Below are positions 6,757 through 11,689 of a stretch of 11,689 nucleotides of DNA, in pieces. How positions within the stretch are numbered: the stretch's first letter is position 1; every line of letters starts with the position of its first letter. The position numbers were made by a program, and so were the translations under genes. The notes beneath the pieces are model-generated. The model was not told the origin of the DNA. It worked only from the letters and a program-made list of their open reading frames with translations, and searched no databases. The stretch is from COE1 sp963596435 (GTDB taxonomy: Bacteria > Bacillota > Clostridia > Lachnospirales > Lachnospiraceae), in assembly GCA_963596435.1 (NCBI GenBank), contig CAVBMG010000099.1, positions 1 to 11,689 on the forward strand, given 5' to 3'.

Positions 6757-7313
6757 TACTCTCTGATTCCTTTCATCACAAAATGCATTTTCTCATTTCC
6801 ATCAAAATCTTTCCACAGGAAAACTCCATCTTCCAGCGTCATATATCCATGCCAGCTGTCTTCTTTGGGCATAGACACAGAACCGGGGTTGAGATAGACA
6901 TATTCCTCATGTTCTACACATTTTGGAACATGGGTATGACCATGCAGCAGGATATCTCCCTTATGTAAAGGCGGCAGATTCTGTTCATTAAAATGATGAC
7001 CATGAGTTGCGTATACAATGCCTTTTCCCAATTCCAGGACACAATAATCTGCCATAATCGGGAATTCCAGCACCATCTGGTCTACTTCCCCGTCACAATT
7101 ACCACGTACACACAGAATATCCTGCCTGCGCGCATTCAGCATGGCAATGACCTGTTTCGGAGCGTACTCTGTTGGCAGATCATTTCTTGGTCCATGATAC
7201 AAAATATCTCCAAGCAGAAGCATTCTGTCTGCCTTCTCCAGATCATATGCTTCCAGCAACTTTCTACAGTAATAAGCTGATCCATGCAGATCAGATGCAA
7301 TTAACCACTTCAT
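6756..7313 (-). CDS. yfcE: YfcE-type metallophosphodiesterase
   Basis: This 185-residue calcineurin-like phosphoesterase is very close in length (184) and sequence to E. coli YfcE. The two-metal site is complete: Asp8-x-His10 (SDLHG), Asp36 (LLGDILYHGPRN), Asn72 in GNCDGEVDQM, His104 in THGH, and His126/His128 in GHTH. E. coli YfcE hydrolyses phosphodiesters such as bis-pNPP in vitro and its natural substrate is unknown. The frame is open to an ATG at 7385, but those extra 24 codons run through a terminator hairpin (7359-7382). The ATG at 7313 begins MKWLIASDLHG, as in the family, and has AAAAGGAG 10 bases upstream. It is the first gene of the operon yfcE-MFS-AlkD-like-HAD. No strong promoter was seen in 7314-7358, so some transcription may be read-through. 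Confidence 0.95.
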   Translation of the reverse strand: MKWLIASDLHGSAYYCRKLLEAYDLEKADRMLLLGDILYHGPRNDLPTEYAPKQVIAMLNARRQDILCVRGNCDGEVDQMVLEFPIMADYCVLELGKGIVYATHGHHFNEQNLPPLHKGDILLHGHTHVPKCVEHEEYVYLNPGSVSMPKEDSWHGYMTLEDGVFLWKDFDGNEKMHFVMKGIRE

Positions 7314-7358
7314 ATCCTGACTTCTCCTTTTATCAAATGCAAATAAATATATAGCACC

Positions 7359-7382
7359 AAAAGAGACGCCTTGGCGCCTCTT
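7359..7382 (-). terminator. terminator after the DUF1062-like gene
   Basis: The minus strand reads AAGAGGCGCC-AA-GGCGTCTCTT followed by TT. The stem is 10 base pairs including one G-U; in practice the loop is a CAAG tetraloop. The U tract is short (UUUU, partly in the stem). It starts on the stop codon of the upstream gene. It lies between the CD3324/DUF1062 unit and yfcE and so separates two transcription units, probably incompletely. Confidence 0.7.
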
Positions 7383-7678
7383 CATCTTAATTCAGCATTA
7401 TTTCTTTTTAAAAATTCTATATCATTTCCATACTGTCTGGCAAGCTCAGCATCATTCTCCATAAAAAGCTCATACTCCTGTGGTGCTATCTTAGCTGGCT
7501 TCTTTCTCTCATATATTGTAAGATTCCAGGAATGTTTACATTTCTTACATCTATAGATCAGCCATACATCCACACGATTACCATTGGCATTGACTCTGAA
7601 TTTACCAGAATTTAGAAATTCCTGTTTTTTCCCGCATCCGCCACAACGATGATATACTTTAAATGATTCTGCAATCAC
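7382..7678 (-). CDS. short DUF1062-like zinc-ribbon protein
   Basis: This 98-residue protein has two CxxC pairs (Cys12/Cys15 in CGGC and Cys44/Cys47 in CKKC), consistent with a zinc ribbon. The block FRVNANGNRVDVWLIYRCKKC, then WNLTIYER and a C-terminal helical stretch ending DIEFLKRN, matches the N-terminal half of DUF1062 proteins as I remember them. Those are usually about 200 residues, so this one is short. The terminator lies on its stop codon and no continuing frame follows, so it appears to be a settled short form rather than a fresh frameshift. The start is GTG at 7678, overlapping the TGA stop of the regulator gene (GTGA); no clear ribosome site is present, so translation probably depends on the upstream gene. 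The function is unknown. Nucleic-acid or protein binding through the ribbon is only a guess. Confidence 0.75.
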   Translation of the reverse strand: MIAESFKVYHRCGGCGKKQEFLNSGKFRVNANGNRVDVWLIYRCKKCKHSWNLTIYERKKPAKIAPQEYELFMENDAELARQYGNDIEFLKRNNAELR

Positions 7679-7944
7679 TGTGCTTTAACCGTTGTTCTTA
7701 TGATTCTCTGGATGCTTTTCTCAGATAAGGAATATTCTGTTGCAAGTTCTACTACGGATGTTCCATTCTTGTATTTTTCACATATTTCATGGTTTCTCAT
7801 CCCATAATATTGCCTGGACTGGGTCTGACTCCCCCAGTCTTTCTTCTCCCTGCATGGAATATATATACTCTTTCCACTGACATATTGCTGAATAGTCTCT
7901 ATTAGTTCACGGGGCAGAATCTCTTCTGCTCTTAACTGGCTCAT
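7675..7944 (-). CDS. CD3324 family small helix-turn-helix protein
   Basis: This 89-residue protein resembles the CD3324 family of Clostridia (Mor-transcription-activator-like). The N-terminus has the family look: LRAEEILPRELIETIQQYVSG, then SIYIPCREKKDWG. The second half carries a helix-turn-helix at about 62-83 (TSVVELATEYSLSEKSIQRIIR). In phage Mu, Mor-type proteins activate transcription; CD3324 proteins have, to my knowledge, no defined role. A DNA-binding regulator is likely. The start has a strong AGGAGG at 7951-7956, six bases from the ATG. The gene overlaps the following DUF1062-like gene by four bases (7675-7678). Its leader holds overlapping inverted repeats (7976-8025) that could be its own operator or an RNA switch, so autoregulation is plausible. 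Confidence 0.8.
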   Translation of the reverse strand: MSQLRAEEILPRELIETIQQYVSGKSIYIPCREKKDWGSQTQSRQYYGMRNHEICEKYKNGTSVVELATEYSLSEKSIQRIIRTTVKAQ

Positions 7945-7975
7945 GATAATCCTCCTGTCTTTGTTTGGGGATTCA

Positions 7976-8025
7976 TCTGAGCTTAACTATTCATCTCTTT
8001 TATTTTAAGCTCAGACTACTGAGCC
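7976..8025 (-). promoter_or_regulatory. competing hairpins in the regulator leader
   Basis: Two inverted repeats share one arm. The first is GCTCAG-TAGT-CTGAGC on the minus strand (arms 8019-8024 and 8009-8014). The second is a perfect 11-base repeat, TCTGAGCTTAA (8005-8015) with TTAAGCTCAGA (7976-7986), around an 18-base loop. The shared CTGAGC arm can pair with only one partner at a time, as in attenuators and simple riboswitches. Alternatively the three half-sites are protein-binding repeats. The region lies 32-81 bases before the start codon, downstream of the promoter candidate. Confidence 0.5.
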
Positions 8026-8077
8026 ATAACGTATCTGTTTCTCATATAATTTTGCTCCCTTCCATGTTCATACCTCT

Positions 8078-8106
8078 ATCGTACAGGTTAAAAACCGTTT
8101 TCGCAA
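8078..8106 (-). promoter_or_regulatory. candidate promoter of the CD3324/DUF1062 unit
   Basis: On the minus strand TTGCGA (8101-8106) and TACGAT (8078-8083) are separated by exactly 17 bases; each matches the sigma-A consensus at four of six positions. The spacer holds a small palindrome, AAAACGGTTTT. It would give a leader of roughly 125 bases before the start codon at 7944. Confidence 0.4.
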
Positions 8107-8137
8107 CCTCATTTTTATTTTACAAAAGAACTTGTTC

Positions 8138-9097
8138 CTATTGCATCGTCTCCCAGACCTTTTCAAACAATCCATGCACCCATACATACTGGTCATTGGT
8201 CTCATAGTGACGATAAGTACCTTCAAACATCATAATCAAGTACAGATACACGTCATACCATGCACACCGGATTCTCTGGGCTTTTGTCATTTCTTGTATT
8301 CCGTATCCCTCTAAAAAGGCAGCATTTCTTACATGATATCTGAAATGGTCTTCCATCAGTCCATCCGCCCACATTGCTCTCTCCCAGTCGATCATTCCAT
8401 GAAAATGCCCATTCTTTACAAATATATTACCATCCCAGGAGTCAAAATGAATCAATGAGGGTTGTTCAACTTCTCTAAAATATTCCCGATGCTGCTTTAG
8501 TCTGTCAAGTATCGTTTCATAAGATACTCCAATATCAATATTGACCCTTTTCCCATCTTCTATTATGTTTTCCATCAAATGATAAAAGGCGGCGAACCAG
8601 TCATCCCATTGAAGCTCTTTCATCCAGAAGTGTCCGAATCGTTCCCCTTTGAGCTGATTCAAATGATGCAGATATGCTCCTGTTTCACAATCTATGGTCT
8701 GCTGTTCCGCTTGTGTCATCTTCTGCTTTACTGCTGCATAGCTGTCACCTTCCAGACATTCCATGATAAAATAGGAACTCCCACTCAAAGCAGAATCCTC
8801 TTCAAAGGCATAGACCATGGGCACGCCCTCCATTCCCTTTTGCCGCGCCAATGTCATTGCCTTTACTTCTGTCTGCATCATTCCCTGCTCACAGGACATC
8901 ATCACTATTCCATTCTTCGGCGCTACTTTCAGTACAACTTCTCTTCCATCTGAAAGTTTTATCCGATATGCAGTATTGCAGAAGCCATCCAGAAGCTCCA
9001 TATATGTATTTACTTCGATGCTTTTTCCAAATGTATGTCGTACAATATCATAAATCTGCTGCTTTTCCAGTCTGTTTTTGGTAACATTATAGCTCAT
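8138..9097 (-). CDS. aminoglycoside phosphotransferase-fold kinase
   Basis: This 319-residue protein has the APH/choline-kinase fold. The N-lobe lysine is Lys57 in VVLKVAP, with a likely partner Glu77. The catalytic loop is HFDSWDGN (His217, Asp219, Asn224), matching HxDxxxxN. The metal-binding Asp237 is in MIDWERA, equivalent to the DFG aspartate. Members phosphorylate hydroxyls on small molecules including aminoglycosides, macrolides, homoserine, choline and fructosamines. The substrate here is not readable, and this should not be called a resistance gene from sequence alone. The ATG at 9097 has AAGGGAG just after the stop of the GNAT gene (13-base gap), so the two are likely translated together. 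The next unit starts 193 bases further on. No obvious terminator follows the stop codon. Confidence 0.9.
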   Translation of the reverse strand: MSYNVTKNRLEKQQIYDIVRHTFGKSIEVNTYMELLDGFCNTAYRIKLSDGREVVLKVAPKNGIVMMSCEQGMMQTEVKAMTLARQKGMEGVPMVYAFEEDSALSGSSYFIMECLEGDSYAAVKQKMTQAEQQTIDCETGAYLHHLNQLKGERFGHFWMKELQWDDWFAAFYHLMENIIEDGKRVNIDIGVSYETILDRLKQHREYFREVEQPSLIHFDSWDGNIFVKNGHFHGMIDWERAMWADGLMEDHFRYHVRNAAFLEGYGIQEMTKAQRIRCAWYDVYLYLIMMFEGTYRHYETNDQYVWVHGLFEKVWETMQ

Positions 9098-9110
9098 ACC
9101 CGTCTCCCTT

Positions 9111-9917
9111 TTATGGATGAAATTTCTTTTCTATTTTATATTCTGCAATCAGTCCAACCTGTTCAAAGCCGATTCTTTGATACAGCCGATTAGATGCCGG
9201 ATTGTCTGCATCAGCATACAGCATTATCTCATTTCCATTCTGTTGCTCGTTTCTGCACATTTCAGAAACCAACATTCCTGCATATCCCTTTCCCCTCTTA
9301 CTCCGGTCTGTAACAACTGTATTGATTCTGGTGAAATACTCCCCTCTATGAGCAATCATTGCCATGGAACAAATCTCGCCCTCATCTTTCCACAAAAATA
9401 CATTTTGGGATGCAATCATGGAATCAACAACCTGCTTTGCTGTTTCCACAGGCATATCTTCATGTTCTCCATCTTTTACAAGCTGGATCAGCAGCTTCTG
9501 CATTTCTCCTGAGTATTTATCACTTGCCGGTATCATATTGCCTTTTTTATTTACAATTGGTAAGCGCTTCCATACATATGCATTCATTTGCATGACAGCT
9601 ACTACTTTTTTATTAACTTCATTTTCCAAATACGGTATGACTGTAGAAAATCTGTCTGGCTCAGCATTAAAATGAACGTTTGGATTTTTAGATATTCTTT
9701 CTTTCATAATATCAACGATATGATATTGGGTTTGTATATTATCGCTTATCTTCTCATCAAGCCAAATCCAAATTGGTGTATTCTCATTAGACTGCATCAT
9801 AATATAACTTTTATTATCTGTCCAAAGCTCATACTTTGGGGCTTCAGAAATCAACTCAAATAACTGAAAAACTGCCCTATTTTTCCCTTTTATTAACCGC
9901 CTATAATTTCCTTGCAT
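9111..9917 (-). CDS. GNAT family N-acetyltransferase, two-part protein
   Basis: This 268-residue protein has a C-terminal GNAT domain (about 130-268). Motif A is INTVVTDRSKRGKGYAGML (198-216) with the R-G-K-G-Y-A acetyl-CoA loop, and motif B is ADNPASNRLYQRIGFEQVG (237-255). The N-terminal 130 residues (TPIWIWLDEKI, VHFNAEPDRF) form the second domain common in this larger GNAT subgroup. The acceptor is unknown. The frame opens at an ATG at 9932, which has no ribosome site. I chose the ATG at 9917, which has GAGG nine bases upstream (9927-9930). It is followed after 13 bases by the APH-fold kinase and probably forms a unit with it. An unrelated acetyltransferase tail lies just upstream (9996-10091). 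Confidence 0.85.
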   Translation of the reverse strand: MQGNYRRLIKGKNRAVFQLFELISEAPKYELWTDNKSYIMMQSNENTPIWIWLDEKISDNIQTQYHIVDIMKERISKNPNVHFNAEPDRFSTVIPYLENEVNKKVVAVMQMNAYVWKRLPIVNKKGNMIPASDKYSGEMQKLLIQLVKDGEHEDMPVETAKQVVDSMIASQNVFLWKDEGEICSMAMIAHRGEYFTRINTVVTDRSKRGKGYAGMLVSEMCRNEQQNGNEIMLYADADNPASNRLYQRIGFEQVGLIAEYKIEKKFHP

Positions 9918-9995
9918 AGAGTCTGACCTCATCTATTCTATAACAATAGTCAGATATTTCCTCACGTCGTGAAGATTTTGTTTCAAATATCATTT

Positions 9996-10091
9996 CTAAA
10001 TTTCTTTTGTCATAAATATAACATGTTTACAGACAATAAATCCATTCTTTTCATAAAATTTTGGCACTGGTGTACAATCAACTATATCTGC
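9996..10091 (-). pseudogene. acetyltransferase C-terminal remnant
   Basis: Behind the chemoreceptor gene, one minus-strand frame reads 31 codons (ending TAG at 9996-9998) containing CTPVPKFYEKNGFIVCKH and ending FMTKEI. The F-Y-E-K-N-G-F block is the hallmark of the last strand and helix of GNAT acetyltransferases, and the stop comes where a GNAT protein would end. There is no start codon and no N-terminal part. A TGA at 10092-10094 closes the frame upstream, and the first codons overlap the end of the chemoreceptor gene in another frame. It looks like what remains after a deletion or rearrangement. It is not a copy of the tail of the nearby GNAT protein at 9111-9917, which differs clearly. 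Confidence 0.6.
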
Positions 10092-11593
10092 TCATCCACC
10101 CCCGCGATATGTACCAGTCTGTCAGCCACATCCTCTACCCGCAGAAAAGCATTCTCTGCCTTATCGCTCACTGTCTTCTGGCTCTTACCCTGTTCCACTA
10201 CATGACCTGTCTGCTCCCGGAGACTTGCCACCAGTTCCTGCATCCGCTCAGAAGTATCCCCAAGTTTATGTGCAAAATTCTCTGTCTCCTCGCAGGCTTC
10301 CAATACCTGCATAGCCATTTTTCTGGAATCCGTCTGCATTTTACCAATCTGTTCTGCCTCTTGTCTTGCTCCATCAATCTGTGAAAGTCCTTCCTCTATT
10401 GAAGTAACATTTCGCTTATTCGCATCCTGAACCTTTTCCAGAAGTTCTCCTATATTGCCTATGATTCCTTTGATGGACTCACTTGCTGTCTTGGAATTCT
10501 CTGCCAAAACCCGCACTTCTTCCGCTACTACAGCAAAGCCTTTACCATGTTCCCCTGCTCTTGCAGCTTCGATGCTTGCATTCAATGCCAGAAGATTTGT
10601 CTGTGCGGTAATGCTTCCTATGGTCTGCGCAAACTCTGACACTTCATCCATGGCGTTCTGCAACCGCCCAATAGAACTCTCCGTATCTGTAGCAGTCTCC
10701 CGCATCTTCTCCATACTTGCTGCGGTATCTGTCATATATGTGATATATTCACCCAGTTTTTCATAAGTATCACCTGCAATGCCAACCATCTGATTGCTTT
10801 GCTCTCTGATGTGTTCTGCATTGGCAAGGGCAGTTCTCGTTTCCTGATTCAGTTCCATGGCAAGCTGTTCATTTCCATCACAGTCCAACAAAGTCTGTTC
10901 TGCTGCCATAGTGATCTGCTCATTTGTACTGCGAAATTCTGCAATATTCTCTTTAAAACTTACGGTTTCTGCACGTAACTCTGTCGATGCCTGATTACAC
11001 TCTTCTACGAGAACTGCTACCTTTTGTGTATTATTCAGGCTTTCCAGCACTTTTCTGGCTCCCTCAGCGATTTTAACACATACCAGCGCCATAACGATAT
11101 TTTCAATTAAAAATCCAACACTTCTGCTTACAAACCATGTAAAATTCGTATCAAATTCTACCTGTTTCACCCCTTTTGAGCGCAAAAACAGGGAAAGTAC
11201 CAGAAAAAGATAACTGAATATAGAAGTCTGCAAGGTCAGCTTTTTATCATAATAGAAAATGCTGAACACTATAGGAAGTGCATAGGTCATATAGATTCCT
11301 ACAGCCGCATTGCTCGCCATAATAGTCAATAAAGCACACAATGCCACCAATACTATGTATTTTAATACGTTTGATGGAACACCCGCTTTATATGCAATAG
11401 TCGGTCCCATTGTCACGATCAGCCCAATGCCTGTCATGACCAACAGATCCGAAATCTCTGACTGAAACAATCCCACTGCAGAAAAAATCATAATCGCCGG
11501 AAAAGCCAGTATCAACCAGCGTAAAATTCTGACCATATTCAGGGTTACTTTTACTTCGTTTTCATGAAAAAACTGATAATCTCTACTCTCCAT
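10082..11593 (-). CDS. methyl-accepting chemotaxis protein, six-helix membrane type
   Basis: This 503-residue chemoreceptor has an N-terminal membrane part of about six helices (roughly 21-42, 48-66, 78-94, 98-113, 121-137, 152-174) with only short loops, so there is no large extracellular ligand domain. No HAMP domain is obvious; a coiled signalling region follows directly (about 180-503). The conserved hairpin tip is plain: TAQTNLLALNASIEAARAGE and GKGFAVVAEEVRVLAE (about 329-364), which contacts CheW and CheA. It presumably senses a membrane-soluble or energy-related cue. The frame opens at 11629, but the ATG at 11593 has AAAGGA seven bases upstream and is preferred. The gene is monocistronic in appearance, with a hairpin terminator upstream (11628-11666). 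Its last bases overlap the acetyltransferase remnant in another frame. Confidence 0.93.
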   Translation of the reverse strand: MESRDYQFFHENEVKVTLNMVRILRWLILAFPAIMIFSAVGLFQSEISDLLVMTGIGLIVTMGPTIAYKAGVPSNVLKYIVLVALCALLTIMASNAAVGIYMTYALPIVFSIFYYDKKLTLQTSIFSYLFLVLSLFLRSKGVKQVEFDTNFTWFVSRSVGFLIENIVMALVCVKIAEGARKVLESLNNTQKVAVLVEECNQASTELRAETVSFKENIAEFRSTNEQITMAAEQTLLDCDGNEQLAMELNQETRTALANAEHIREQSNQMVGIAGDTYEKLGEYITYMTDTAASMEKMRETATDTESSIGRLQNAMDEVSEFAQTIGSITAQTNLLALNASIEAARAGEHGKGFAVVAEEVRVLAENSKTASESIKGIIGNIGELLEKVQDANKRNVTSIEEGLSQIDGARQEAEQIGKMQTDSRKMAMQVLEACEETENFAHKLGDTSERMQELVASLREQTGHVVEQGKSQKTVSDKAENAFLRVEDVADRLVHIAGVDEQI

Positions 11594-11627
11594 ACTCTCT
11601 TCCTTTCGTACTTTAGAATTTATACAC

Positions 11628-11666
11628 AAAACGCAGACCCATTTTCCAAAGAAAACAGCTCTGCGT
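11628..11666 (-). terminator. long hairpin terminator or leader before the chemoreceptor
   Basis: On the minus strand ACGCAGA (11660-11666) pairs with TCTGCGT (11631-11637). After one mismatch the stem continues through CTGTTTTC and GAAAATGG with two wobble pairs, closed by a TTTG loop, and TTTT follows. It lies about 35 bases before the chemoreceptor ribosome site. It most likely ends an upstream gene outside the window. If the chemoreceptor promoter is further upstream it could instead be an attenuator. Confidence 0.65.
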
Positions 11667-11689
11667 CTTAGCGTCTGGCTTATATTCTA

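Noticed and set aside
7314..7385. Extended N-terminus of the phosphodiesterase starting at 7385 (ATGA overlap with the DUF1062-like stop).
   Set aside because: The extra codons run through a terminator hairpin, the internal ATG at 7313 has AAAAGGAG, and the shorter protein matches the YfcE N-terminus and length.
8138..9097. Calling the APH-fold protein an aminoglycoside resistance gene.
   Set aside because: Only the generic kinase motifs are visible. The fold is shared with many housekeeping small-molecule kinases and the mobile context expected of acquired resistance is absent.
9962..9972. Palindrome TCACG-T-CGTGA upstream of the GNAT gene.
   Set aside because: The arms are only 5 bases and no promoter elements flank it, so it is too weak to call an operator.
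9901..9993. A 30-codon minus-strand ORF beginning MIFETKSSRREE, overlapping the start of the GNAT gene.
   Set aside because: It has no ribosome site, no recognisable family and overlaps a real gene. It could be another decay remnant, but nothing in the sequence supports that.

Overview
The window looks like chromosomal DNA of a Gram-positive anaerobe of the Clostridia, most likely a gut Lachnospiraceae. The evidence is moderate A+T content, strong AGGAGG-type ribosome binding sites, short U-tract terminators, a CD3324-type small regulator, a secreted plant-galactan lipoprotein and a chemoreceptor. This placement is inference from gene content and style. All protein genes except tspO lie on the minus strand, so transcription runs from high to low coordinates. 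No tRNA, rRNA, CRISPR array or transposase gene is visible.

Layout, in the direction of transcription. (1) 11593-10082: a six-helix methyl-accepting chemotaxis protein, preceded by a hairpin terminator at 11628-11666. Directly behind it lies the orphan tail of an acetyltransferase (9996-10091) with no head. (2) 9917-8138: a GNAT acetyltransferase and an aminoglycoside-phosphotransferase-fold kinase, 13 bases apart and probably co-translated. (3) 7944-7382: a small helix-turn-helix protein of the CD3324 type and a short zinc-ribbon protein related to DUF1062, overlapping GTGA-style. They have their own promoter candidate, a leader of about 125 bases with two competing hairpins, and a terminator on the last codons. 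(4) 7313-4074: a tight four-gene operon of YfcE phosphodiesterase, MFS transporter, AlkD-like DNA glycosylase and Cof-type HAD phosphatase. It runs tail-to-tail into tspO with a 19-base overlap. (5) 3628-4092 (plus strand): TspO/MBR membrane protein. It is divergent from (6) 3397-1343, a GH53 endo-beta-1,4-galactanase lipoprotein with a Big_4-like linker and a CBM61-like galactan-binding module. A LacI-type operator sits over its predicted transcription start and a strong terminator follows it. (7) 1205-73: a GNAT acetyltransferase and a gamma-carbonic-anhydrase-type hexapeptide protein, separated by a 141-base MITE-like inverted-repeat element that supplies the acetyltransferase stop codon.

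Functionally this is mostly ordinary accessory-leaning chromosome: galactan breakdown, small-molecule acetylation and phosphorylation, alkylation repair and chemotaxis. Four things deserve a second look: the MITE-like element, the decayed acetyltransferase tail, the CD3324/DUF1062 pair with its structured leader, and the palindromic operator sites between tspO and the galactanase. I see no clear new multi-gene defence or biosynthetic system. The CD3324/DUF1062 unit is the best candidate for something undescribed.

Several long open frames begin upstream of the true start. I moved the starts of the HAD protein, YfcE, the second GNAT protein and the chemoreceptor to internal codons, on the evidence of ribosome binding sites, domain starts and the terminator.
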